Assembly (NCBI RefSeq): GCF_034258515.1
Contig: NZ_CP139438.1
Span: 2,666,001 to 2,730,000, forward strand
Reading direction: 5' to 3'
DNA from: Pseudarthrobacter oxydans
GTDB lineage: Bacteria; Actinomycetota; Actinomycetes; Actinomycetales; Micrococcaceae
DNA: 64,000 nucleotides
A model generated the notes under the pieces. It saw only the letters and a program-made list of their open reading frames with translations, had not been told where the DNA came from and made no database searches. Positions 17,886-27,243 of this stretch are shown piece after piece. A program made the translations under genes and the position numbers. Positions within the stretch are counted from its first letter, which is position 1. Each line of letters begins with the position of its first letter.

Positions 17886-19094
17886 CTAGTTCAGCAGCGC
17901 GTCCACAAAGGCCTCTGCGTCGAAGGGGGCGAGGTCATCCGCCCCCTCACCCAGGCCGATCAGCTTGACCGGGACTCCGAGGGTCTTTTGGATGGCGACG
18001 ACGATGCCGCCCTTGGCGGTTCCGTCCAGCTTGGTCAGGACAATGCCCGTGATGTTCACGACCTCCGAGAAGACGCGGGCCTGGTTCAGGCCGTTCTGGC
18101 CGGTAGTAGCATCCAGCACCAGGAGGACCTCGTCCACCTCGGCCAGTTTCTCAATGACGCGCTTGACCTTGCCCAGTTCGTCCATGAGGCCCACTTTGTT
18201 CTGCAGCCTGCCGGCAGTGTCGATCATGACCACGTCCACTTCCTGGTCAATGCCTGCCTTGACTGCCTCGTAGGCAACGGAGGCAGGATCGGCGCCGTCG
18301 ATGTCCGACTTCACAGTGGGAACGCCAACCCGCTGGCCCCACGTGGCCAGCTGTTCGGCGGCCGCGGCGCGGAAGGTGTCCGCAGCGCCGAGGAGGACAT
18401 CCTTGTCCTCCGCAACCAGGACGCGGGCGAGCTTGCCCACGGTGGTGGTCTTTCCCACGCCGTTGACGCCCACCACCATCATGACGGCCGGCTTGTCCGC
18501 GTGGCGCTGGACGTTGAGGGAGCGGTCCATGGTGGGGTCCACGAGCTTGATGAGTTCTTCGCGGAGCAGCTCTTTGACCTGCTCGGGGGTCCGGGTGCCC
18601 AGGACCTTGACCCGTTCACGGAGGGCGTCCACGAGCTGCATGGTGGGTTCGGTGCCCAGGTCCGCCAGGAGGAGGGTCTCCTCCACCTCGTCCCACACGT
18701 TCTCGTCGATCTTGTCGCTTGAGAGCAGCGCCAGGAGTCCCTTGCCCATGATGTTGTTGGACCGGACCAGGCGCTCGCGCAGGCGGACCAGCCGGCCCGC
18801 CACGGGAAGCGGAGTCTCAACCGGAATGACCTCCAGCCCCGCGGCGTTATCCGGGACCTCAGCGGTTTCCAGCCCCTCCAGGTCCACCGGGCCCGGGGCC
18901 GTACGGTCCGCAACCGCGCCGGGCCTGTCCTCAACGGCAGTGCTCCCGCCCTGCGGCAGTACGGGGTCGTTGGCATCGCGTGTGCCAGGGTACCGGGTGA
19001 TGTTCTTCCGGGTCTTCATCAGGACCGGAATCAGCCCGCCGATAACCACCAGGGCAGCAAGAATGGACAGGATTATGGGAAGGATGTCATTCAC
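17886..19094 (-). CDS. ftsY: Signal recognition particle receptor FtsY
   Basis: FtsY is the membrane-bound receptor for the Ffh-ribosome complex. The 402-aa protein starts with one transmembrane helix (ILPIILSILAALVVIGGLIPVLM), then a short acidic linker, the N domain and the G domain with GVNGVGKTTTVGKLA (about residue 205), DTAGRLQNK, LDGTAKGG and GLGEGADDL. The actinobacterial membrane anchor rather than a long acidic A domain is present. It lies 76 nt downstream of smc. Confidence 0.97.
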   Translation of the reverse strand: MNDILPIILSILAALVVIGGLIPVLMKTRKNITRYPGTRDANDPVLPQGGSTAVEDRPGAVADRTAPGPVDLEGLETAEVPDNAAGLEVIPVETPLPVAGRLVRLRERLVRSNNIMGKGLLALLSSDKIDENVWDEVEETLLLADLGTEPTMQLVDALRERVKVLGTRTPEQVKELLREELIKLVDPTMDRSLNVQRHADKPAVMMVVGVNGVGKTTTVGKLARVLVAEDKDVLLGAADTFRAAAAEQLATWGQRVGVPTVKSDIDGADPASVAYEAVKAGIDQEVDVVMIDTAGRLQNKVGLMDELGKVKRVIEKLAEVDEVLLVLDATTGQNGLNQARVFSEVVNITGIVLTKLDGTAKGGIVVAIQKTLGVPVKLIGLGEGADDLAPFDAEAFVDALLN

Positions 19095-19170
19095 TCCCCT
19101 AGCTTCTCATACGCCCGGGGGCGCCCTTCCGGGGCAGGCGTGCAGTTGACCTGCCGTTACACCCGGCCGG

Positions 19171-22100
19171 TCATACGTCGGCCCCGAGCCGCTGGCTGAT
19201 CACCGTGGAGACGCCGTCGCCGCGCATGGTGACGCCGTACAGCGCGTCCGCCACTTCCATGGTCCGCTTCTGGTGGGTGATGACAATGAGCTGGCTGGAT
19301 TCCCGGAGTTCCTCGAAGATGGTGATGAGCCGGCCCAGGTTGGTGTCGTCCAGGGCAGCTTCCACCTCGTCCATGACGTAGAAGGGCGAGGGCCGTGCCT
19401 TGAAGATCGCCACCAGCAGCGCCACCGCGGTCAGCGAGCGTTCCCCGCCCGACAGGAGCGAGAGCCGCTTGATCTTCTTTCCGGCGGGACGGGCTTCCAC
19501 CTCGATACCGGTGGTGAGCATGTCGGCAGGGTCGGTGAGCACCAGCCGCCCCTCCCCGCCCGGGAAGAGCCGGGCGAAGACCCTGACGAACTGGGCCTGG
19601 GTGTCTTCGAAGGCCTCGGTGAAGACGCGCTGGACGCGGTCATCCACCTCCTTGATGATGTCCAGCAGGTCCTTCCGGCTGGCCTTCAGGTCCTCGAGTT
19701 GGGTGCTGAGGAACTGATGGCGCTCCTCGAGTGCGGCGAATTCCTCCAGTGCCAGGGGGTTCACCCGGCCCAGGCTGGCGAGGTCGCGTTCAGCCTTCCG
19801 CAGGCGCTTCTCCTGCTCTTCGCGGACGTAAGGCTTTCCCTCGACGATTTCCGCGCCCGCGCCGTCCACCGGAGCACGAAGGGCAGCCCATTTGTCGCCG
19901 CTTTCTTCGGCCGGAACCGGAACGGGAACGTCCGGTCCGTACTCGGCTGCCAGGGCGTCCGGGGTAATGCCCAGTTCGTCGATGGAGCGGGTTTCCAGTG
20001 CGTCGATTTGCGCCCTTTGCCGGGCCCGGGCGAGTTCGTCGCGGTGGACGTTGTCCGTGAGGTCGGCCAGTTCCCTCGCCAGGAGTTCATTGGCGGTCCG
20101 GATTTCCCCAAGGGCCTGGTCGCGCTGCTCACGGTTGTCTTCGGCAAGGTCACGTTCATGCCGTGCCAGATCCACGGACACGTCGACGTGGCGGAGCGCC
20201 ACGTCTACGGCGGCGGACACGGCGGCTGCGCGCCGCGCCTGGATGCGGCGGACACGGGCGCGCTCGGCGGCTTCCTCCCGGGCCCGGCGCTCAGTGGCGG
20301 CGGCCCGCTCCAGTGAGGCCACCCGGTTCCTGGTGGCTGAGAGCTGCTCTTCGGCGCTGCGAAGAGCCAGCCGTGCCTCAACCTCTGCAGCGCGCGCGTG
20401 GGCCGCCGCCTGGGCCAGGGCGTCGCGGTGTTCAGTTGACGGCTCCTGCTCCGCGGGCGCTTCCTGTGCCGCCGCCAGGCGTGCGGCCACAGCTGCGAGC
20501 GCTTCCTCCTCTGCCGCCACGTTCTCCTCCGCCCTGGCCAGCGATGACGCCAGGCGGTCGCTTTCGCCGACGGCGCTGCGGAGCACGGAGTTCAGGTGGC
20601 CGAGGCGCTCAGCCACGGCGGCCAGCTTCGCGTCGGATTCGTGCAGCCTTTCCAGGGCGGCGTCGGCCCGATCCTGCGCCTCCGCGCGCTTTGCCTCGGT
20701 GGCCGCGAGGGCGAACCTGTTCCGCTCCAAGGCTGCCGAGACCGCCGCAAGCCGGCTCTCGGCGTCGTCCACCGCCGCCTGCACCTCAAGGAGCGACGGC
20801 GCCTTGGCCGAGCCGCCGGTGACCGACACCGCGGTGAAAACGTCTCCGCCGGTGGTGACGGCCGTCAGCCCGGGATGTCCCGCCACCAGGGCGGCCGCTG
20901 CCTGGATGTCCGGGACAACGGCAGTGCCGGCCAACAGGTCCGCAACCAGGCTGGCGGAGGAGGCGTCGCAGCTGGTGAGGTCCGCGGCCCAGCGCGCGCC
21001 CGGAGGGAGGGACATGTCGGTGCCGGTTGTGGGTCCAGCTGCAGCCCCTGCCGATCCGAGGAGCAGTGACGCCCGCCCGGCGTCGTCGTCCTTGAGGAGC
21101 TGGAGCACCGCCGTTGCCGTCTCCGCGTCCCGCACCACGATTGCTTCGGAGGCCTCCCCCAATGCCGCGGCTATCGCAGTCTCGAAGCCGGCTTCCACCG
21201 TGAGCCCGGCAGCCAGGGTTCCGAGGATTCCATCGAGGCCCGCGTGCAGCGCGTGCCTCGCCCCGTCTTTCCGTTCCAGGCCCAGCTTCAACGCGTCACG
21301 GCGCGCCGCCAGGGCGTCGCGCTTCCGGACCCCCTCACTGACGGCTGACTTCAGGCCGGCGATTTCCTGGACCACGGTGTCGAGGGCCTCATTGGCGGCC
21401 TCGTAGTCGGCGTCAAGGGATTCCTCTCCCTCCTCCACACCGGCCACCTGGTTTTCCAGTGCCGTGAATTCGGCCTGGGCACGTGCCCGGCGTTCGGTCC
21501 CCGCCGCAAGGGATTCACGGAGCCTGCCCAGTTCCGCCTGGGCGGACTCAACGCGGGACCTCGCCGCCGCAACCTGGCCTGCCAGCCGGGCCAGGCCTTC
21601 GCGCCGGTCAGCTGCAGCCCGCAGCTCCGCCGTGAGCCGTTTGTCCTCTTCGAGCGCGGCATGCTCAGCCTCGGCCTTTGCGGCGCTTGCTGTGTCCAGG
21701 GCGCTGCGCCGGTCAAGGATGCTGCGCTCGAGCTCAACCAGCTCCTCGCGGACCCTGGCCGCCTGGCGTTCCAGTTGTTCCGGGTCCCGGCCCGGCGGCG
21801 GTGCCTCCACGGAACCGAGGAGGCGGCTGCGTTCCTGTGCCAGGGAGCCCAGTGAACGCAGCCGCTCCCTGGCAGCGGACAGACGGTACCAGGCGTCCCG
21901 TGCGGCATTCAGCCGGGGGGTTGCTTCAGCTGCGAGTTGCTCCAGCTCGGCTTGTTGGCGGCGGCCGGCCTCAAGCTCCTGGCCGGCGAGGGCCCGCCGT
22001 TCTTTCAGGGCGGCTTCGTCCGCCACGTCCTGTTCCAGTGCCAGCTGGAGCTGGACCAGATCGTCGGCCAGCAAACGGGCGCGGGCATCGCGGACATCGA

Positions 22101-22758
22101 ACTGGACCCGCTGGGCCCGGCGCGCCACTTCCGCCTGTTTCCCCAGCGGCGTGAGCTGGCGCCGGATTTCTCCCGTGAGGTCCGTGAGGCGCTGGAGGTT
22201 GGCCTGCATGGCCTCCAGTTTGCGCACGGTCCGTTCCTTGCGCCGGCGGTGTTTCAGGATTCCGGCCGCTTCCTCGATGAAGCCCCGCCGGTCCTCCGGC
22301 GTGGCATGGAGGACGCGGTCCAGCTGGCCTTGGCCGACGATGACGTGCATCTCGCGGCCCAGCCCGGAATCGGACAGCAGTTCCTGGATGTCCAGCAGGC
22401 GGCAGCCTGCGCCGTTGATGGCGTATTCCGATCCGCCCGTACGGAAAAGCGTCCGCGAAATGGTCACTTCGGTGTACTCGATGGGCAGGGCGCCGTCAGT
22501 GTTGTCTATGGTCAGGGAGACGTGGGCCCGGCCAAGGGGCGGCCGGCCTGACGTCCCGGCGAAAATGACGTCCTCCATCTTTCCGCCGCGGAGCGTTTTG
22601 GCCCCCTGTTCGCCCATGACCCAGGCCAGGGCGTCCACCACATTGGACTTCCCGGATCCGTTGGGGCCAACCACCGCGGTGACCCCTGGCTCGAAATTGA
22701 AGGTGGTGGCGGACGCGAATGACTTGAACCCCCGGACGGTCAGGCTTTTGAGGTGCAA
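19171..22758 (-). CDS. smc: Chromosome segregation protein SMC
   Basis: Structural maintenance of chromosomes ATPase, 1195 aa, forming the condensin core with ScpA/ScpB. Walker A VGPNGSGKSNVVDAL at residues 31-45, R-loop region and QGAKTLRGGKMEDVIFAGTS, a coiled coil, a hinge at about 510-640 (DGILGTLAAGLTVEAGFE), a second coiled coil, LSLLSGGERSLTA signature and Walker B FYVMDEVEAALDD at the C-terminus. The start is TTG at 22758 giving MHLKSLTVRGFKSF, with AGGAG 13 nt upstream. Confidence 0.97.
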   Translation of the reverse strand: MHLKSLTVRGFKSFASATTFNFEPGVTAVVGPNGSGKSNVVDALAWVMGEQGAKTLRGGKMEDVIFAGTSGRPPLGRAHVSLTIDNTDGALPIEYTEVTISRTLFRTGGSEYAINGAGCRLLDIQELLSDSGLGREMHVIVGQGQLDRVLHATPEDRRGFIEEAAGILKHRRRKERTVRKLEAMQANLQRLTDLTGEIRRQLTPLGKQAEVARRAQRVQFDVRDARARLLADDLVQLQLALEQDVADEAALKERRALAGQELEAGRRQQAELEQLAAEATPRLNAARDAWYRLSAARERLRSLGSLAQERSRLLGSVEAPPPGRDPEQLERQAARVREELVELERSILDRRSALDTASAAKAEAEHAALEEDKRLTAELRAAADRREGLARLAGQVAAARSRVESAQAELGRLRESLAAGTERRARAQAEFTALENQVAGVEEGEESLDADYEAANEALDTVVQEIAGLKSAVSEGVRKRDALAARRDALKLGLERKDGARHALHAGLDGILGTLAAGLTVEAGFETAIAAALGEASEAIVVRDAETATAVLQLLKDDDAGRASLLLGSAGAAAGPTTGTDMSLPPGARWAADLTSCDASSASLVADLLAGTAVVPDIQAAAALVAGHPGLTAVTTGGDVFTAVSVTGGSAKAPSLLEVQAAVDDAESRLAAVSAALERNRFALAATEAKRAEAQDRADAALERLHESDAKLAAVAERLGHLNSVLRSAVGESDRLASSLARAEENVAAEEEALAAVAARLAAAQEAPAEQEPSTEHRDALAQAAAHARAAEVEARLALRSAEEQLSATRNRVASLERAAATERRAREEAAERARVRRIQARRAAAVSAAVDVALRHVDVSVDLARHERDLAEDNREQRDQALGEIRTANELLARELADLTDNVHRDELARARQRAQIDALETRSIDELGITPDALAAEYGPDVPVPVPAEESGDKWAALRAPVDGAGAEIVEGKPYVREEQEKRLRKAERDLASLGRVNPLALEEFAALEERHQFLSTQLEDLKASRKDLLDIIKEVDDRVQRVFTEAFEDTQAQFVRVFARLFPGGEGRLVLTDPADMLTTGIEVEARPAGKKIKRLSLLSGGERSLTAVALLVAIFKARPSPFYVMDEVEAALDDTNLGRLITIFEELRESSQLIVITHQKRTMEVADALYGVTMRGDGVSTVISQRLGADV

Positions 22759-22852
22759 GGCTTTTCGGATCTCCTGAGTGGCTGAGGCGGCTGCTTCGCT
22801 GTCCTCAATCTACTGCGTGGGGGCCCAATATCCGGGATTCCCGCGGGCATTG

Positions 22853-23833
22853 TCACCAGCGCCCGTTCCGGGGACGGGGCTGGCAGACGGGGCAGGTGTG
22901 CGAGGACCGGTTCATGAACTGCTCGCGGCGGATGACGGCGTGGATTCCAGCTGCGGCGCAGCGTTTGCAGGCCTGACCTTCCCGGCCATAGGCGTTAAGG
23001 GACCGGTCAAAGTACCCGGAGGCGCCGTTGACGTTCACATACAGCGAGTCGAAGCTCGTTCCGCCGGCCGCGAGGGCATCCAGCATGACCTGCCGGGCGC
23101 TGGCGAGCACCCTTTCCGCATCGCCACGGCGCAGGGTGTCGGTGGGCCGGGCATAGTGCAGCCGGGCGCTCCACAACGCTTCGTCCGCGTAGATGTTTCC
23201 GATCCCGGAGACCAGTCCCTGGTCCAGCAGCGCCCGCTTCAGGCCGGTTTTGCGCTTGCGGAGGCGCCGGTAGAAAACGTCGAAGGAGAAAGCGGGGTCC
23301 AGGGGGTCCCGTGCAATGTGTGACGCTTCCTCAGCTATCAAGGGCAGGGGCGATTCGGCGAGGCCGCCGGGGCCGCCGTCGTCCGTGGGAACCATCGCCG
23401 TGACGAACAGCCCGCCAAAGATCCGCTGGTCCACGAACCTCAGTTCTTCCGGCTTGCCGTCACCGGGGCTGAGCCGGAAACGGACCTTCAGGTGCTTTTC
23501 GTCCGGGACGTCCCGGTCCTGCATCAGGAGCTGGCCGCTCATCCCGAGGTGGGCCATCAGGGCAACGCGGGGGCGTTCCACGGCCGGCGCCGGCGCGTCC
23601 CCGGCGGCGCCGTCCCCGTGGCCGCCTTCCACCAGCGGCATCCACAAGAACTTGCCCCGCCGGACGACGTCTGCAACCGTGGCGCCTTCCAGGTTGCCGG
23701 TAAAGTCCTCCACGCCCAGGGCGTGGCGGCGCACCGACCGTGGATCAAGGACCTCCACCGAGGTGATGGTCCGGCCGCGGACCCAGCTCACCAGGCCGCG
23801 GCGTACCACCTCAACCTCGGGAAGTTCAGGCAT
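22853..23833 (-). CDS. mutM: Formamidopyrimidine-DNA glycosylase
   Basis: Base-excision repair enzyme for 8-oxoguanine. The 326-aa protein has the catalytic N-terminal [13 protein letters not shown] (Pro2, Glu3), the helix-two-turn-helix and a C-terminal zinc finger of the CKRC and CPVC type. It is somewhat long owing to an inserted segment ([17 protein letters not shown]) about residue 75 and another ([11 protein letters not shown]). ATG at 23833; the frame upstream to 24007 overlaps rnc and is not used. Four nt separate it from rnc. Confidence 0.96.
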   Translation of the reverse strand: MPELPEVEVVRRGLVSWVRGRTITSVEVLDPRSVRRHALGVEDFTGNLEGATVADVVRRGKFLWMPLVEGGHGDGAAGDAPAPAVERPRVALMAHLGMSGQLLMQDRDVPDEKHLKVRFRLSPGDGKPEELRFVDQRIFGGLFVTAMVPTDDGGPGGLAESPLPLIAEEASHIARDPLDPAFSFDVFYRRLRKRKTGLKRALLDQGLVSGIGNIYADEALWSARLHYARPTDTLRRGDAERVLASARQVMLDALAAGGTSFDSLYVNVNGASGYFDRSLNAYGREGQACKRCAAAGIHAVIRREQFMNRSSHTCPVCQPRPRNGRW

Positions 23834-23837
23834 GGCG

Positions 23838-24563
23838 CTACTTGGCGGGGACGGAACCGGCGGACTTTTTTGTTCCCGCTGCTGCTCCGGAGAGCACGCG
23901 CCACGCGTCCGCGGCGGCTTCCTGCTCCGCTTCCTTTTTGGAGTGGCCGGAACCCTTGCCATAGGCGGTTCCGCCCACATGGAGGACAGCCGTGAAAGTG
24001 CGGGCATGGTCCGGCCCGGAGCCGTCCACTGCGTAGTGGATGGTGCCGAGCTGGCGGCTTGCAGCGAGTTCCTGGATGTTGGTCTTCCAGTCCGTTCCGG
24101 CGCCCAGGGCGGCCGCGTCCTTCAGCAAAGGGCCGATCAGGCGCATCACCAGCTGGCGTGCGGTCTCGATGTCGTTGGACACGTAGGTGGCACCGATCAG
24201 TGCTTCCATGGTGTCGGCGAGGATGGAAGCCTTGTTGTTGCCGTGGGTGAGCTTTTCGCCCTGGCCAAGGTAGATGTACTCCCCGATGCCCAGGCTGCGT
24301 CCGATGCCGGCAAGCGCACGGGTGCTGACGACGGCGGAGCGCCGCTTTGCGAGCTCACCTTCGGGCAGTTCCGGGTTGTCCCGGTACAGGGCATCGGTAA
24401 CCGAGAACCCGAGGATGGAATCACCCAGGAATTCGAGCCGCTCGTTGGTGGGGATGCCGCCGTTTTCGTAGGCGTAGGAACGGTGTGTGAGCGCAAGACG
24501 AAGCGTCCCGGCGTCTATAGAGACACCGAGACGCTTCAGAAGCTCTTCAGTTGAAGACATCAT
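23838..24563 (-). CDS. rnc: Ribonuclease III
   Basis: Double-strand-specific RNase that processes rRNA and mRNAs. The 241-aa protein has the nuclease signature [14 protein letters not shown] (about residues 40-53), the second acidic motif [12 protein letters not shown] and a C-terminal double-stranded-RNA-binding domain ([16 protein letters not shown] ... [18 protein letters not shown]). It belongs to the DUF177-rpmF-rnc-mutM unit, 18 nt after rpmF. Confidence 0.97.
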   Translation of the reverse strand: MMSSTEELLKRLGVSIDAGTLRLALTHRSYAYENGGIPTNERLEFLGDSILGFSVTDALYRDNPELPEGELAKRRSAVVSTRALAGIGRSLGIGEYIYLGQGEKLTHGNNKASILADTMEALIGATYVSNDIETARQLVMRLIGPLLKDAAALGAGTDWKTNIQELAASRQLGTIHYAVDGSGPDHARTFTAVLHVGGTAYGKGSGHSKKEAEQEAAADAWRVLSGAAAGTKKSAGSVPAK

Positions 24564-24581
24564 GTCAGCCTCAGGGGCCGA

Positions 24582-24785
24582 TTAGACGTCCGCGACCTTG
24601 CGTCCCTTGTACTCAAGGAACAGCGCAGTGCCAGCCGAGTCGGTGACGACCTTTGCCTGGTGCGGCAGGCTGTAGGTGACCTGGCCGTTCTCGACGGTCT
24701 TCACCAGGTGGGGGGCGGTCGCCTTCCACTGGGAGCGGCGGGCGCGGGTATTCGAGCGAGACATTTTCCGCTTGGGAACAGCCAC
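24582..24785 (-). CDS. rpmF: 50S ribosomal protein L32
   Basis: The 67-aa protein [20 protein letters not shown] is L32. It lacks the four zinc-binding cysteines, so it is the cysteine-free (C-) form, which often is accompanied elsewhere by a zinc-independent paralogue or simply replaces it. It lies between DUF177 and rnc, the standard position. Confidence 0.96.
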   Translation of the reverse strand: MAVPKRKMSRSNTRARRSQWKATAPHLVKTVENGQVTYSLPHQAKVVTDSAGTALFLEYKGRKVADV

Positions 24786-24821
24786 GGCTAACTCATTTCT
24801 CTCTAGACAAACACGTACAAA

Positions 24822-25370
24822 TCAATTTTGCCGGTCAGGCTTAGCCATATCAGCTAGGGCAGCCCAGCGAGGATCCAAGACCTCGTGGTGGTGCCCCGGC
24901 TCGTCTTCCAGGCGAACTCCGCATTCGGAGCAAAGGCCCTGGCAGTCTTCCCGGCACACCGGCTGGAACGGCAGCGCGGTCACCACTGCGTCCCGCAACA
25001 CCGGTTCAAGATCGATTACATCGTGCTCGACTCGACGTTGCTCTTCATCATCTTCTCCGTCCGAGAGCTCCACGCCCTCATAGAAGAAAAGTTCTTGCAC
25101 ATTGACCTCGAGGTCATACGCAAGGGGATCCAGGCATCGGCCGCATTCACCTGTTACCTCGGTGAGCACGGTTCCTGATACCAAAATTCCTTCGTGTACG
25201 GCTTCAAGCCTCAGATCCAGCTCGATATCCGAACCTTCCTGAACGCCAATGAGCGCCACGCCAAGATCACCTGGCGCGGGTACATGTTCCTTCAGTGTCC
25301 GCATGCTTCCCGGGCTGCGCCCGAGGTCCTTGACGTCGAACGCCAGGGGCGAACCAGCATCTCTTTTAAT
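24822..25370 (-). CDS. DUF177/YceD family protein, apparent AUU start
   Basis: DUF177 (YceD) proteins precede rpmF in most bacteria and are linked to 23S rRNA accumulation. The core is GTVLTEVTGECGRCLDPLA and a second conserved CREDCQGLCSECGVR near the C-terminus. The conserved N-terminal segment SPLAFDVKDLGRSPGSM is encoded upstream of the first ATG (25304). In that frame there is no ATG, GTG or TTG before the upstream stop, but AGGAG (25376-25380) sits five nt from an ATT at 25370, giving a 182-aa protein beginning (M)KRDAGSPLAFDV. I annotate the ATT start; the ATG at 25304 is the conservative alternative (160 aa). Confidence 0.75.
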   Translation of the reverse strand: MKRDAGSPLAFDVKDLGRSPGSMRTLKEHVPAPGDLGVALIGVQEGSDIELDLRLEAVHEGILVSGTVLTEVTGECGRCLDPLAYDLEVNVQELFFYEGVELSDGEDDEEQRRVEHDVIDLEPVLRDAVVTALPFQPVCREDCQGLCSECGVRLEDEPGHHHEVLDPRWAALADMAKPDRQN

Positions 25371-25403
25371 GAGAACTCCTGTTGAACATATGACCGACGT
25401 ACT

Positions 25404-25433
25404 ATCTTAGCCTGAAGAGCCACAGGGACTCAA
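25404..25433 (-). promoter_or_regulatory. Candidate promoter of DUF177-rpmF-rnc-mutM
   Basis: TTGAGT (-35) and TAAGAT (-10) with an 18-nt spacer on the minus strand. A transcript from here would begin near 25397 and carry the AGGAG and ATT start of the DUF177 gene. Confidence 0.5.
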
Positions 25434-25469
25434 ACCGGCCGGCAGGGAGTGCCGAAGTACCGGACCAGC

Positions 25470-25970
25470 CTACCCCCTCGGCTGCTGGCCGGGGCCCGAC
25501 TCGCCCGCAAGCATCCGCCGCAGCACCGACCGGGGCACGTATTCGGACACATTTCCGCCCAGGCCGGCCACCTCTTTGATCAGGGTGGAGGAAAGGTGGA
25601 GGTAATGGGCCTCTGCAGGCAGGAAGACCGTCTCAACGCCGCTGAGCTGCCGGTTCATGGTGGCCATGGGCAGCTCGTAGTCGAAGTCCGAGGACGACCT
25701 GAGTCCCTTGACGATGGCCGAAACGCCGCGCTGCCGGCAATACTCTGCGAGCAGGCCCTCCCCGACTGGTTCCACCACGATGCCCTTGAGCGAGGCGAGG
25801 GTTTCCCGTGCCATGTCCAGGCGCTCCTGGAGGGTGAACCTGTAATGCTTGGCCTGGTTGGTGGACACGGCCACGATGACCTCGTCAAAGAGGCCGGCGG
25901 CACGTGCAATAACCTCGAGATGGCCGTTGTGGATAGGGTCGAAGGATCCGGGGCAGACAGCGCGTCTCAT
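25470..25970 (-). CDS. coaD: Phosphopantetheine adenylyltransferase
   Basis: CoaD makes dephospho-CoA from phosphopantetheine and ATP. The 166-aa protein has the T/HxGH nucleotidyltransferase motif PGSFDPIHNGHLEVI at residues 8-22, YRFTLQERL, and the second motif SSTLIKEVAGLGG. Length is normal. Its usual neighbour rsmD lies 2.1 kb away; two plus-strand genes are inserted between them. Confidence 0.97.
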   Translation of the reverse strand: MRRAVCPGSFDPIHNGHLEVIARAAGLFDEVIVAVSTNQAKHYRFTLQERLDMARETLASLKGIVVEPVGEGLLAEYCRQRGVSAIVKGLRSSSDFDYELPMATMNRQLSGVETVFLPAEAHYLHLSSTLIKEVAGLGGNVSEYVPRSVLRRMLAGESGPGQQPRG

Positions 25971-26013
25971 GCTCCGAACCTACCCCATGGGAACACCGGG
26001 ATACCATGACTGG

Positions 26014-27243
26014 ATGCATCCACCACGGGAACTTTCCACCCCCATGGCCCCTGCTCCGTGGCAGCGCGCCGCCCTCGGAGCAAACCTCCTGGCCCCCGAC
26101 GGAGGCCTGGGCGTCACCATCTTCGAAGAGATGACCACCCTGGCCGTGCAGACAGGCGCCATTAACCTCGGCCAGGGGTTCCCGGACGAGGACGGCCCGG
26201 CGGAAATCAGGGAGGCCGCCCGGTCTGCCATCCTGGCGGGCGCGAACCAGTATGCGCCCGGCAAGGGCATCCCGGAACTGCGGGAGGCAGTCTCGGCCCA
26301 CCAGCAGCGGTTCTACGGCCTCTCCCCCGACCCGGCGACGGAAGTCATCATCACCACCGGAGCCACCGAGGCCATCGCGGCCTCGCTCCTGGCCTTCGCC
26401 GGTCCCGGCGACGAGGTCCTCACCCTGGAGCCTTTCTACGATTCCTACGGCGCCGTGATCGGCCTGTCCGGTGCGACGCACGTGACTGCACCGCTCCTGG
26501 CCCCGGACTTCATGCCGGATATGGCCGCCCTCGAGGCCGCTTTCAGCGCGCGGACGAAGGTGGTGCTGCTGAACAACCCCCACAACCCCACCGGAGCGGT
26601 CTTCCCGCGGGACGTGCTCCAACGGGTCGTTGACCTGGCCCGCAGGCATGACAGCATCATCATCACGGACGAGGTCTATGAGCACCTCACGTTCGGCGTC
26701 CGGCACGTACCGGTGGCTTCCCTGCCCGGAGCGGCGGACCGGACCATCACCATTTCCTCGGCCGGCAAGACCTTTTCCCTGACTGGCTGGAAGGTCGGCT
26801 GGCTCACGGGGCCCGAAGATCTGGTGTCGGCCGCCCGGACGGTCAAGCAGTTCCTCACCTACAGTTCGGGCACGCCGTTCCAGTCGGCCATCGCTACGGG
26901 CCTGGCCCTGCCGGACTCCTTCTATGAGGGCATCGCGGCGTCCCTTGAGCACAAGCGGGACATCCTGAGTGAAGGCCTGCGTGCCGCGGGGTTCGAGGTC
27001 TTCTCGCCGCAGGGCACGTACTTCGTCAATGTGGACACCGCCCCCTTGGGCATCAGCGACTCCGTGGACCTGGCCCGGAAGCTTCCGGCACTGGTGGGCG
27101 TGGCCGCGATCCCTGTCCCGGTTTTCTGCCACGCCGAGGGAGCCGAGCGCACCCGAAGCCTGCTCCGTTTCGCCTTCTGCAAGAAGGCCGAGGTCCTGGA
27201 AGAGGCTGCCGGGCGGCTGGCTGCACTCAGCGGCAGGCTCTGA
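26014..27243 (+). CDS. PLP-dependent aminotransferase (class I/II)
   Basis: A fold-type I aminotransferase of about 409 aa. The N-terminal LGQGFPDEDGP and NPHNPTGAVF, IITDEVYEHL and the PLP lysine in SSAGKTFSLTGWKVGW (about residue 250) are typical of the kynurenine / methionine / N-succinyl-DAP aminotransferase group; substrate uncertain. A -10-like TACCAT at 26002-26007 lies six nt before the ATG at 26014, so the mRNA may be leaderless; the ATG at 26044 is the alternative start. It shares one base with the next gene (TGATG). Confidence 0.85.
   Translation: MHPPRELSTPMAPAPWQRAALGANLLAPDGGLGVTIFEEMTTLAVQTGAINLGQGFPDEDGPAEIREAARSAILAGANQYAPGKGIPELREAVSAHQQRFYGLSPDPATEVIITTGATEAIAASLLAFAGPGDEVLTLEPFYDSYGAVIGLSGATHVTAPLLAPDFMPDMAALEAAFSARTKVVLLNNPHNPTGAVFPRDVLQRVVDLARRHDSIIITDEVYEHLTFGVRHVPVASLPGAADRTITISSAGKTFSLTGWKVGWLTGPEDLVSAARTVKQFLTYSSGTPFQSAIATGLALPDSFYEGIAASLEHKRDILSEGLRAAGFEVFSPQGTYFVNVDTAPLGISDSVDLARKLPALVGVAAIPVPVFCHAEGAERTRSLLRFAFCKKAEVLEEAAGRLAALSGRL

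Noticed and set aside
19892..22777. Long plus-strand frames opposite smc (504 and 437 aa)
   Set aside because: Arg/Ser/Ala-rich antisense shadows of the SMC coiled coil.
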